Assembly: GCA_000802045.1 (NCBI GenBank)
Contig: JUEF01000049.1
Location: 1-64,000, forward strand
Source of the DNA: Peptococcaceae bacterium BICA1-8
GTDB taxonomy: Bacteria > Bacillota > Peptococcia > Peptococcales > BICA1-8
Direction: 5' to 3'
Length of the DNA stretch: 64,000 nucleotides
Shown piece by piece: positions 55,504 through 63,461 of this stretch. Both the position numbers and the translations under genes were made by a program. The first letter of the stretch is position 1. Each line of letters begins with the position of its first letter. Below the pieces are notes generated by a model, which made no database searches, was not told where the DNA came from, and saw only the letters and a list, made by a program, of their open reading frames with translations.

Positions 55504-56017
55504 CCTTTAGCCCCTCCTTTATTCGGCATATGGTTCGAACCTCGAGGCAGTAATTTTTGGGAATTTCTACTGTGATAGTAGCTGTATGGTCCATTTTTTT
55601 ATTATTTTTTACTTTTAGCACTTTACCTTCAACTAAATATTTTCCTGATCTATTCCCACAGGGAACAATATCTCCTATTTTAGGCAGCGGGTAATATTCG
55701 TAGGGAAATTCTACAAGTCCTGTTTCTTTGGAATAGGATAAATCTATAATAAAAATTGCTAGACCGGGGCAAGCGGACATGCATACTCCACAGCCTGTAC
55801 ACTTTTCTTCGTTTAGTGTCGGTAGATTAGTAATAGATTCTCCTATTGTAATCGCACCGAAGGGGCAGGCCTTCTCGCAGGGATTACAGGGTATTTCCTG
55901 GACGCATTCTATAAAGGCAACAGGCCCTTTCTCCAGCCTTTCTAAGCTTGGTGTGCCCGGGACCGCTTCTAACTCGGTTTGTGCCGGTACACCAGTATAT
56001 TTTACACCCTCATTCAT
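55496..56017 (-). CDS. 4Fe-4S ferredoxin-type subunit
   Basis: This 173-aa subunit has two tetranuclear cluster motifs, CNPCEKACP near residue 42 (with C36 before it) and [12 protein letters not shown] near 73, followed by a C-terminal beta domain. It would wire electrons between the FAD subunits of the complex. Its start lies 21 bases after the stop of the FAD/NAD subunit gene, and GGAGGTAAAG precedes it. Confidence 0.87.
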   Translation of the reverse strand: MNEGVKYTGVPAQTELEAVPGTPSLERLEKGPVAFIECVQEIPCNPCEKACPFGAITIGESITNLPTLNEEKCTGCGVCMSACPGLAIFIIDLSYSKETGLVEFPYEYYPLPKIGDIVPCGNRSGKYLVEGKVLKVKNNKKMDHTATITVEIPKNYCLEVRTICRIKEGLKDV

Positions 56018-56038
56018 ACTTTACCTCCATTGTTTGGT

Positions 56039-57121
56039 TTACAACACATTTAAAAGCTCTTCCTTTGCTTGTCTTCTTCCTTCACCAAAGGGCCCGGTCC
56101 TTAAGGCATTTAAGCGGTCCCAGACTTGATCCTTTAAAATCAGGGCTCTTTTAGCATCATACAAACCTAAGGCTTGAGCGCAGGCAATACCAGCTAAGCG
56201 ACCTTCCTCCATAGCTGAACTTGCCTCTTCTACACCTGTAATATCACCAGCAACGTAGATGCCTGGTACCGTTGTTTCCATATCACTGTTATGAATGGGT
56301 ATATGCCCGCCGAGACGGGGAATATAGGTAAATCTGCAGCCGGCGAGCCAGGCTAGCTCAGTAAGTGGAGATAAGCCCACAGCGATACATATTGTATCAA
56401 TATCGAAGGATTTTTCCGTGTGGGGAACAGGCTGCCAGTTCTTATCAATCTGGGTAACTAGAGCTCCTTCTACTTCGTCATTTCCCCAGACTTCTTTGAT
56501 AGTATGGGATATAAGAATAGGAACCCCTGCTCGCCGAATCTTGGCTGCATGTACTCCATAACCACCTATTTGCGGTGCTGCTTCAATCAGGGCTAAAACG
56601 TTAGCACCGGCCTGCAAAAGCTGATAGGTAACTATAAGACCGACATTACCTGAGCCCACCATTAATATCTTTTTGCCTGGCAGAACCTGGTGAACGTTAA
56701 TCATTGTCTGAGCCGCTCCGGCACCCATTACCCCTGGTAAGGTGCTGCCGGGAAAAGCTAAGGTATTTTCAGATGCGCCGGTTGCTAAAATAATCTTTTG
56801 CGCATCAATAGACTGCTCTTTACCCTTGTGGGAAAAGCTAACTACCCTATCATGATAAATGCCATGGACCGGCGCATCTAATATTACCTCTACGCCTAAA
56901 GCTTTGGTGTTTTCCAATAATTGCAGCCCAATATTGTAGCCCCGAGTACCTGCTAAATGCTCACTTGAACCAAAAAATTTATGAATTTGTTTAAAAAGTT
57001 GGCCGCCCGGCTTGTTATTTTCATCAAGAAGGGTTACTTGACCGCCGGCTTTAGCAATTTCAACAGCAGCAGCTAATCCGGCAGGCCCTGCTCCTATAAT
57101 TACTGCATCACGATGTTTCAT
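56039..57121 (-). CDS. FAD/NAD(P)-dependent oxidoreductase subunit (HcnB-like)
   Basis: This 360-aa protein has two dinucleotide-binding motifs, VIIGAGPAGLAAAVEIAKAG near residue 7 and ILMVGSGNVGLIVTYQLLQA near 150, and the FAD motif GIYVAGDITGVEEASSAMEE near 285. It resembles the alpha subunit of heterotetrameric proline dehydrogenases and HcnB/OoxA. It overlaps the upstream small [2Fe-2S] gene by 4 bases. Confidence 0.88.
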   Translation of the reverse strand: MKHRDAVIIGAGPAGLAAAVEIAKAGGQVTLLDENNKPGGQLFKQIHKFFGSSEHLAGTRGYNIGLQLLENTKALGVEVILDAPVHGIYHDRVVSFSHKGKEQSIDAQKIILATGASENTLAFPGSTLPGVMGAGAAQTMINVHQVLPGKKILMVGSGNVGLIVTYQLLQAGANVLALIEAAPQIGGYGVHAAKIRRAGVPILISHTIKEVWGNDEVEGALVTQIDKNWQPVPHTEKSFDIDTICIAVGLSPLTELAWLAGCRFTYIPRLGGHIPIHNSDMETTVPGIYVAGDITGVEEASSAMEEGRLAGIACAQALGLYDAKRALILKDQVWDRLNALRTGPFGEGRRQAKEELLNVL

Positions 57122-57435
57122 TTACTATCACTCCATTTTCCTAAACCTTGTTGATTTTCAATAACCATGCCTTCTTCCACTAGTGTAATACAGGTTCGGA
57201 TATTTGGTTGGCCATTTACCGTCATGATACAGTCGGTGCAGCGGCCAATTCCGCAAAAAATTCCCCGTGGGTTGCCTTCTTTTGCGGTTATTCTAAATTT
57301 TCTGATACCTGCTGCTAATAAAGCTGCGGCAATGGGCTCGCCCTTTTTTGCTTGAAGTATTTTACCATCAACATTGATAGTTACCCATTGACTGTCGGTA
57401 TCCTTGCCCAAAATTGGATGATTTACAATCCTCAA
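57118..57435 (-). CDS. HcnA-like [2Fe-2S] subunit, first gene of the complex
   Basis: This 105-aa protein has FCGIGRCTDCIMTVNG and a fourth cysteine in IRTC, the plant-type [2Fe-2S] pattern seen in HcnA and sarcosine oxidase alpha N termini. The TTG at 57435 is chosen because GGGGAGGGG lies 7 bases upstream; the frame continues to another TTG at 57453 that overlaps this site. It heads the leftward five-gene operon, divergent from the SCIFF locus. Confidence 0.85.
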   Translation of the reverse strand: MRIVNHPILGKDTDSQWVTINVDGKILQAKKGEPIAAALLAAGIRKFRITAKEGNPRGIFCGIGRCTDCIMTVNGQPNIRTCITLVEEGMVIENQQGLGKWSDSK

Positions 57436-57626
57436 TGCCTGTCCCCTCCCCAACTATAATTGAAGTAGAAATAAAAATATCCGAATATTTCAACTGTCAA
57501 TTTATTTTCATACCATACGCCTATTTTCCTTTAATATGACAGGAATTTCAACTAAAATATCTTTTTGGCAAGAGATACCAGAGGATATTTTGGAGTGTAA
57601 ACATATATATTTTAAACATGCTCTTA

Positions 57627-57655
57627 TTGTGCAATGAAGCTTAGCATGATATAAT
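57627..57655 (+). promoter_or_regulatory. Candidate promoter of the SCIFF locus
   Basis: TATAAT with an upstream TG (extended -10) and a weak TTGTGC -35 at 17 bases, 37 bases before the SCIFF start. Confidence 0.5.
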
Positions 57656-57692
57656 TCAACTGTTTAAGATATATATGGAGGAGGTTTAGACT

Positions 57693-57842
57693 ATGGAAAA
57701 GCAAGTACATATCAAAACAATTACTAGTAACCAGTTAGCTAATACACTTAAAACAGGCGGATGCGGAGAATGTCAGACTTCCTGCCAGTCTGCTTGTAAA
57801 ACTTCCTGTACTGTAGGAAATCAAGTTTGTAAAAATAACTAA
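57693..57842 (+). CDS. scfA: SCIFF ranthipeptide precursor
   Basis: This 49-aa peptide has six cysteines, at 24, 27, 31, 35, 39 and 46, preceded by a leader HIKTITSNQLANTLKTGGCG typical of the 'six cysteines in forty-five' family nearly universal in Clostridia. The maturase encoded next makes thioether cross-links between a cysteine and a threonine in known members; TSC and KTSC contexts are present. GGAGGAGG precedes the ATG. A hairpin separates it from the maturase gene, so peptide mRNA would exceed maturase mRNA. The peptide is reported to affect gene regulation in some clostridia; its role here is unknown. Confidence 0.95.
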   Translation: MEKQVHIKTITSNQLANTLKTGGCGECQTSCQSACKTSCTVGNQVCKNN

Positions 57843-57847
57843 AGAAT

Positions 57848-57874
57848 AGACCCTTAATGGGTCTAGTTTTTTTT
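57848..57874 (+). terminator. Terminator/attenuator between SCIFF peptide and maturase
   Basis: AGACCC TTAAT GGGTCT followed by eight T residues, 6 bases after the peptide stop and 22 before the maturase start. Confidence 0.85.
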
Positions 57875-57895
57875 GAATTGATAAGGGTGGTAAAA

Positions 57896-59284
57896 ATGAA
57901 GGATTTGAACTTTAATAATATTCACAAATTTTACTTTGATGAGTTAAAAGTACTGTTAGATATTAATAGTGGGTCTGTACATGTAATTGATGATACTGTC
58001 TGGGAGTTTCTTGACCAGCTAGAATTAGAACAGGGCGATTGGCAAAAGGCACAGGCTGCCCTTGAGGAAAAGTACGGGGACTCTATTTTAAAAGATGTTG
58101 TGCAAGAGCTTAATAAGGTTATTGAAAATAATCTACTATTTTCTAAAGATATTGATCCTAAAGAATACCAGCCAAACCCCAATCCGGTTGTTAAGGCTCT
58201 ATGCTTACATGTTGCCCATGACTGCAACCTCCGTTGTGGCTACTGCTTTGCTGGAACCGGTGCTTTTGGCGGCCAGCGGCTATTAATGGACCAGGAGATT
58301 GGTGAAAAAGCCATTGATTTTCTTTTGGCTAACTCTCAAAATCGTAAGCATGTAGAAATAGACTTTTTTGGAGGAGAGCCACTATTAAACTTTAATGTTG
58401 TTAAGGCCTTGGTGGCTTATGGAAATGAGCGGGCTCAAAAGCTAGGCAAAATAATAAAATTTACCATAACTACTAATGGTGTTCTTTTATCTGATGAGGT
58501 GCAGGACTTTTTAAATAATAACAATATGAGTGTTGTTTTAAGCTTGGACGGACGAAAAGAGATTAATGATAAAATGAGGCCTTTCCCTAACGGCGCAGGT
58601 TCATACTCAATAATTAAAGATAAAATAATGGATTTTGTGAAAGGACGCAAACAAAAGGACTATTACGTTAGAGGTACTTACACCCACCATAATTTGGATT
58701 TTGCGGCTGATGTGAGACATTTAGCTGAGCAGGGCTTTAGAGAAATCTCCATTGAACCTGTAGTTGGTAATCCTACCTTAGATTATGCTTTTAAGGAAGA
58801 AGATTTGCCGGTTTTAGAGGAACAGTATGAAATATTGACTAGATTTTATTGGCAGTCCTATATTAATGGTAAAGGCTTTAACTTCTTTCACTTTAACATA
58901 GATTTAAATCATGGGCCCTGCCTGCCTAAACGCTTATCAGGCTGTGGTGCAGGCCATGAATATCTAGCTGTTAGCCCAGAAGGGGACTTATATCCCTGCC
59001 ATCAGTTTGTTGGTCAGGAAGAATTTAGAATTGGTAATGTCTATTCGGGTACTGTCCAAAAGACTCTGGCGCTAGAATTTCAGAAAAGCCATGTTTTAAA
59101 TAAAGAAGAATGTAGAGGGTGCTGGGCCCGTTATTACTGCAGCGGTGGTTGTCATGCCAATAACCTTGCCTATGGAGGGTCCCTGCTAAAACCTTATGTC
59201 TTTGGCTGTGAATTGCAGAGAAAAAGGTTAGAATGTGCCTTATATCTTCAGGTAAAAAAACAATTATATGCAGAAAATGTATAG
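57896..59284 (+). CDS. scfB: SCIFF radical SAM maturase (thioether bond formation)
   Basis: This 462-aa enzyme has an N-terminal peptide-recognition (RRE-like) region (about 1-90), the radical SAM motif CNLRCGYC near residue 109, and a SPASM domain with CGAGHEYLAVSPEGDLYPCH near 360 and CRGCWARYYCSGGCHANN near 405 holding auxiliary 4Fe-4S clusters. It belongs to the family that includes CteB. The ATG at 57857 lies in the terminator loop; ATG 57896 has AAGGGTGG upstream and is preferred. Confidence 0.95.
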   Translation: MKDLNFNNIHKFYFDELKVLLDINSGSVHVIDDTVWEFLDQLELEQGDWQKAQAALEEKYGDSILKDVVQELNKVIENNLLFSKDIDPKEYQPNPNPVVKALCLHVAHDCNLRCGYCFAGTGAFGGQRLLMDQEIGEKAIDFLLANSQNRKHVEIDFFGGEPLLNFNVVKALVAYGNERAQKLGKIIKFTITTNGVLLSDEVQDFLNNNNMSVVLSLDGRKEINDKMRPFPNGAGSYSIIKDKIMDFVKGRKQKDYYVRGTYTHHNLDFAADVRHLAEQGFREISIEPVVGNPTLDYAFKEEDLPVLEEQYEILTRFYWQSYINGKGFNFFHFNIDLNHGPCLPKRLSGCGAGHEYLAVSPEGDLYPCHQFVGQEEFRIGNVYSGTVQKTLALEFQKSHVLNKEECRGCWARYYCSGGCHANNLAYGGSLLKPYVFGCELQRKRLECALYLQVKKQLYAENV

Positions 59285-59398
59285 AAAATAAATTAAGAAT
59301 AATTTATTTATGATAGACTAAGTGCGACCAATAATGGATAAAAATGCATATAATGTATATTAGAGGGGAATAATTTCATTATAAATGGTAAAATGTTC

Positions 59399-59427
59399 AT
59401 TACATTATTTAATAATTGTGATATAAT
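59399..59427 (+). promoter_or_regulatory. Candidate promoter of the LysM-G5-M23 gene
   Basis: ATTACA and TATAAT with a 17-base spacer, about 90 bases before ATG 59520. Confidence 0.5.
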
Positions 59428-59519
59428 GATTGTGCTTCTTGGGTTTGTCCAACGGAGTCTGATCAGAAAAGGAGGTGAAGACCTCTGCAGGTGTTGTTGA
59501 AATTGACCTGCAGGTAGAT

Positions 59520-60896
59520 ATGTCACAGATAACTGATTGGGTGGAGATTAGAAGGAATAAGTTCAAACTGTTGTTCATATTTGGTATTATTGCCGTTTTG
59601 ATGATTACAGGCATTTCCTGTTTATTAACTCCTAAAGAAGGTTTTATTCTAACAGTTGATAATAAGAGATTAGCTGTTGTTGAAAATGAGGCAATAGTTA
59701 TCGACGCTATAGACGAGCTTAAAGCTCAAAAATCACAAGAAACAGGTTTTGTATATAAAGAGGTAACCAATAAAGTAAAGGTAGAAATGGTTAAGGGATT
59801 AAAGGATGAGCCTGTAGGTAAAGAAGAGATCATTAAAATTTTAGCTCTAAAGCTAGACTGGGTGGTTCAGGCTACGGCGCTTACTATTAATGGAAGCCCC
59901 AAAATGAATGTGGCTACACTGGAACAAGCTGAAGAAATCCTTAATAAATTAAAAGAAGAATTTACAGTAGATACTGAAGATAAAGAGTTATTAGCATTAA
60001 ATTTTGAAGAAGAGGTTACTTTAACCTCAGCTGATGTTAAAGTAGAAGAATTAGTAGACCTTGCTCTAGCAGTTACCTTAATCTTAAACGGAACTGATAA
60101 AATTGAAACATATAAAGTTAAAAAAGGTGACACTTTGTGGGATATTGCCTACGCTAATAATATGACGGTAAATGAGTTAAAGGAAGCTAATCTGGATTTA
60201 AAGAAAGATGTGCTTTCTATTGGTCAGGAATTAAAGCTTGTGAAAACTGAGCCCATGGTCCATGTAGTTGCAGATGTTCAGTTGACAAAGGAAGAAAATA
60301 TCCCCTTTAATACCAAATATATAAGCGACTCCGATTTATGGCGGGGACAAAGCAGTGTTAAAGAAGCTGGGAAAAGTGGTAAACAGCGGGTTACATATAA
60401 AATCGTAGAAAAAAACGGTGTTGAAATAGATAGGGAAATTCTCGAAAAACAGGTCTTAGAAGAACCCAAGACTAAAGTGGTTTATCAGGGAACGAAGGTA
60501 ATGGTTGCATCCCGGGGTGGTGGAGGCGATGGTCAATTAGCCTGGCCTTTACGGGGGAGAATTACATCAGGTTACGGCTGGCGTAGGTTAGGCTACCATA
60601 CTGGTATGGATATTGATGGTGTTACTGGAGATCCGATATTTGCTGCAGGAAGTGGAACAGTAATTAGTGCTGGTTGGGCTGGTAATTATGGTTACTGTAT
60701 TGATATTGACCATGGTGATGGATTATTAACAAGGTATGCTCACTTATCCAAGATGGATGTGAAAATCAGTCAAAAGGTAAGTCGGGGTGACCTTATAGGT
60801 AGGGTCGGTAATACAGGTCGTAGTACAGGTTCCCATCTGCATTTCGAAGTAAGGATTAATGGTGTCCATAATAACCCCATAAAATATTTAGATTAA
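59520..60896 (+). CDS. M23 endopeptidase with LysM and G5 domains
   Basis: This 458-aa membrane-anchored cell-wall hydrolase has a transmembrane helix (about 15-37), a helical region, a LysM domain (YKVKKGDTLWDIAYANNMTV, near 202), a G5 domain (about 262-335) and a C-terminal M23 domain with the complete metal site GYHTGMDID and GSHLHFEV. It probably cleaves peptide cross-links. The start is uncertain: AGGAGG at 59469 suits the GTG at 59475 poorly because it overlaps; ATG 59520 is preferred but has a weak site. Unlike the M23 protein at 16485, its active site is intact. Confidence 0.9.
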   Translation: MSQITDWVEIRRNKFKLLFIFGIIAVLMITGISCLLTPKEGFILTVDNKRLAVVENEAIVIDAIDELKAQKSQETGFVYKEVTNKVKVEMVKGLKDEPVGKEEIIKILALKLDWVVQATALTINGSPKMNVATLEQAEEILNKLKEEFTVDTEDKELLALNFEEEVTLTSADVKVEELVDLALAVTLILNGTDKIETYKVKKGDTLWDIAYANNMTVNELKEANLDLKKDVLSIGQELKLVKTEPMVHVVADVQLTKEENIPFNTKYISDSDLWRGQSSVKEAGKSGKQRVTYKIVEKNGVEIDREILEKQVLEEPKTKVVYQGTKVMVASRGGGGDGQLAWPLRGRITSGYGWRRLGYHTGMDIDGVTGDPIFAAGSGTVISAGWAGNYGYCIDIDHGDGLLTRYAHLSKMDVKISQKVSRGDLIGRVGNTGRSTGSHLHFEVRINGVHNNPIKYLD

Positions 60897-60903
60897 CTCA
60901 AAG

Positions 60904-60939
60904 AAGCACAGGTGTATATGCGCCTGTGCTTTGTTTTTT
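60904..60939 (+). terminator. Terminator after LysM-G5-M23 gene
   Basis: The perfect 9-bp stem AAGCACAGG / CCTGTGCTT is followed by TGTTTTTT. Confidence 0.9.
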
Positions 60940-60969
60940 AACTACAGAAAAATAGGGAGGAAAGCCAAT

Positions 60970-61015
60970 AAATCATCGACTATAGACCATCGCCAATAGA
61001 CTATAGACTAAGTAA
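60970..61015. repeat. Heptamer repeat (gactata/gaccatc)
   Basis: A short degenerate array, tcgactatagaccatcgcca, then atagactatagac, of the same kind as 35435 and 62427. Confidence 0.65.
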
Positions 61016-61108
61016 TGACGTTAATACTTGGCGGGGATGCTTTATAAACTCTTATTCAGATGGTATACTAGGACATAATAGTGCAGTATGGAAATAAGGA
61101 GGAAGTTC

Positions 61109-62032
61109 ATGTACGATGTAATAATAATTGGGGCAGGACCAGGGGGAATGACTGCGGGTATTTATGCAGCCAGAGCTGGGTACAAAACTATGATTTTGGA
61201 AACTGGGGCACCAGGCGGACAGGCCAGTACTACGGAAACTATTGAAAATTATCCTGGTTTTCCCGGTGGAGTTTCCGGACCTGAATTAATGATGAAGTTT
61301 TACGAGCAGACAGTAAGCTTCGGGGTAGAGATGGATTTTCAGCATGTTACTTCCATCGAAGCAGAAGGTAATATAAAAAAAGTATCTGCTGGTGATACCA
61401 CCTATGAGGCCCAATCCATTATCATTGCTTCTGGGGCAAGACCTAGAGTTTTGGGTGTTAAAGGAGAAGGTAAACTTCGCGGTAAAGGCGTATCCTATTG
61501 CGCTACCTGTGACGGATTCTTTTTTAAGGATCGGGAGGTTGCTGTAGTTGGGGGTGGTGATACAGCCATTGAAGAAGCACTTTATTTGACTAAGATCTGC
61601 AGTAAGGTTACTGTTATTCACCGTAGGGGTGAGCTTAGAGCGACAAAAATTGTCCAGGATAGAGCTCTAAAAAACGAAAAAATAAACTTTATATGGGACA
61701 GTGTTGTAGATGGTATTATCGGAGAAAATAGCCTGACTGCACTATCTTTGCATAATGTTAAGACCCAGGAAAGAGAATTATTGAAGGTTGACGGAGTGTT
61801 TATCTTTGTTGGATATATACCTAATAGTGACTATCTGCCATCATCTATTTCCTTAGATCAATGGGGCTATGTTTTAGCTGACGACCACCTGCAAACAAAT
61901 ATTCCAGGTGTTTTTACAGTTGGTGATATACGACAGAAAAATCTAAGGCAGGTTGCTACCGCCGTAGGGGATGGAGCAGCTGTGATAACCGCGCTGGATA
62001 AATACTTTGCGGATAAGGGGGGGGAAAGTTGA
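61109..62032 (+). CDS. trxB: Thioredoxin reductase
   Basis: This 307-aa flavoprotein reduces thioredoxin with NADPH or a related donor. FAD motif IIIGAGPGGMTAGIYAARAG is near residue 5, redox motif CATC near 131-134, pyridine nucleotide motif AVVGGGDTAIEEALYL near 145, and C-terminal FTVGDIRQKNLRQVATAVGD. ATG 61109 has AAGGAGG upstream; the in-frame ATG 61088 would place that site inside the gene. A small membrane-protein gene overlaps its stop. Confidence 0.94.
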   Translation: MYDVIIIGAGPGGMTAGIYAARAGYKTMILETGAPGGQASTTETIENYPGFPGGVSGPELMMKFYEQTVSFGVEMDFQHVTSIEAEGNIKKVSAGDTTYEAQSIIIASGARPRVLGVKGEGKLRGKGVSYCATCDGFFFKDREVAVVGGGDTAIEEALYLTKICSKVTVIHRRGELRATKIVQDRALKNEKINFIWDSVVDGIIGENSLTALSLHNVKTQERELLKVDGVFIFVGYIPNSDYLPSSISLDQWGYVLADDHLQTNIPGVFTVGDIRQKNLRQVATAVGDGAAVITALDKYFADKGGES

Positions 62033-62151
62033 GAAGGAGTAGGAAAAAAGAAGGAGCAAGGAGAATTGCCTTAATAATATTGGTGAGTTTACTGGCGTTA
62101 GGTCTTTTGCTGCCATCTTTCATGGGCTTATTGGGTAGTTTTGGATACTAA
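62029..62151 (+). CDS. Small single-pass membrane protein, unknown
   Basis: This 40-aa protein has ten basic N-terminal residues followed by one hydrophobic helix IALIILVSLLALGLLLPSFM. The TTG start overlaps the trxB stop (TTGA), with GGGGGGGAAAG as an adjacent ribosome-binding site. This coupling supports it as a real gene. The function is unknown; it may anchor or accompany thioredoxin reductase. Confidence 0.6.
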   Translation: MRRSRKKEGARRIALIILVSLLALGLLLPSFMGLLGSFGY

Positions 62152-62180
62152 TAACTAAATATTAGTACACTGAATTTTGA

Positions 62181-62210
62181 CCTCTGGAGTTTTTACTCTA
62201 GGGGTTTTTT
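62181..62210 (+). terminator. Terminator of the trxB unit
   Basis: CCTCTGGAGT TTTT ACTCTAGGGG with one to two G-U pairs, followed by TTTTTTG. Confidence 0.78.
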
Positions 62211-62215
62211 GTTTT

Positions 62216-62490
62216 TTAACCTTAACCTAGCGAAATGAAATGTAGCGAAATCTTAATCTAGTGAGCCAAAGGCGAACGAAATCTAAAATATTGTTAATAA
62301 TAAGGAGTATTATTGACAATATTTGGAGTATACGTTTAGTAAGAAGCCCATGTTATACTAAATTTTACGGTAGAGATTGTTGAGAGCTTCGGTCGAGTAT
62401 GTCCTTAAAGTAATAGGTTGATCCATCGTCCATCGTCTATCGACTATTGTCCATAGACTGATAGTTACTAGTAAATAGTAACTTTATTCC
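62216..62490. repeat. Repeat-rich spacer between trxB unit and peptidase gene
   Basis: Bases 62216-62290 belong to the 'ctagcgaaat...aatctaaa' family, in the opposite orientation to the copy at 35265. Bases 62418-62480 contain heptamer-like units (catcgtc, tatcgac, tagactg, agtaaat). No gene is seen. Confidence 0.7.
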
Positions 62491-62508
62491 TAGAGAGGGG
62501 TGAGGGGT

Positions 62509-63363
62509 GTGCAAATTCTAAGCAATAATAAATTCATATTATTCTTAATTGCCATTATTTTAATAAGTTTATTACTAATACCAATTTCTTGGCCAAAGGT
62601 GAAGATTCAGGCTTATAAAATGATTCGAAATTTTTCTAAGGTTCATTTAGCTCTGACTACTAGAGAATATAGTACATTGACTGATAGTAACTTTACTGTT
62701 AAATATAAATCCGATAATCAAGAAAGTGCGCAGCTTATTTTGGAAACGGGGAATGAGATTTTAGCTCAGGTCAATAGGACGTTAGGTTATGTTAACCGCG
62801 AAAGTATACCGGTAATCGTCTATTCTTCCATGGAGGAGCTTAATGAAAGCTTTGGTTGGGAGGGAGATAGAAGCCCGATGGGTGTGTATTGGATGGGCAG
62901 CATCCGCATACTTACTCCTGAAGCGTGGGTGGAAGCAGATGAGGATAAAGACGTGATTTTTAAAAACATGGGACCCATGGCCCATGAGTATGCCCACTTA
63001 GTAGTTGATTATAAGACAAATGGGAATTACACTCGCTGGTTTACAGAAGGCATCGCACAATATGTAGAAAAGGAAATTACTGGTTTTACCTTGGAGGAGC
63101 CTACTCAACAAGCTAAAGAAAATCTTTACCCCTTTACTGAGCTTGATCAAACCTATGACGAACAGGCTAATCAGGAGTTAGCTTACTGGCAGTCATTAAT
63201 CGCTATAGAATATCTAATTGATAAAAATGGAGAAAAGATAGTCAATGATTTATTAAGAGAGCTCAATCAGGGGCGAAGTTTTAATAAAGTATTTAAAGAC
63301 CTTGTTGGTCAGGACTTAAGTTCCTTCGAAAACGATATTAGAGTATATGCAAAAAAGAAATGA
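62509..63363 (+). CDS. Membrane-anchored gluzincin metallopeptidase (peptidase MA-like)
   Basis: This 284-aa protein has an N-terminal anchor (about 8-27) and a zinc protease motif HEYAHLV near residue 160, with the downstream glutamate in FTEGIAQYVEKE near 180, the gluzincin pattern of the peptidase MA-like superfamily. The catalytic domain faces outside. The substrate is unknown. GTG 62509 is chosen for GAGAGGGG 8 bases upstream over the in-frame GTG 62500. Confidence 0.85.
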   Translation: MQILSNNKFILFLIAIILISLLLIPISWPKVKIQAYKMIRNFSKVHLALTTREYSTLTDSNFTVKYKSDNQESAQLILETGNEILAQVNRTLGYVNRESIPVIVYSSMEELNESFGWEGDRSPMGVYWMGSIRILTPEAWVEADEDKDVIFKNMGPMAHEYAHLVVDYKTNGNYTRWFTEGIAQYVEKEITGFTLEEPTQQAKENLYPFTELDQTYDEQANQELAYWQSLIAIEYLIDKNGEKIVNDLLRELNQGRSFNKVFKDLVGQDLSSFENDIRVYAKKK

Positions 63364-63391
63364 ACAGCCGGGCTTCTTGGCTGTTCATTTC
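63359..63391 (+). terminator. Terminator after peptidase gene
   Basis: The stem AATGAACAGCC / GGCTGTTCATT starts at the stop codon and is followed by TCTTTTTT. Confidence 0.88.
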
Positions 63392-63461
63392 TTTTTTAGT
63401 ATTCAAAATACTGATTAGGGTAACACTAGTTTTAAGAAATTGTTGTGAGGGGGAGCAAAAA

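Noticed and set aside
55779..56154. Rightward frames opposite the dehydrogenase operon
   Set aside because: They are antisense shadows of the 4Fe-4S and FAD subunit genes, which have clear motifs.
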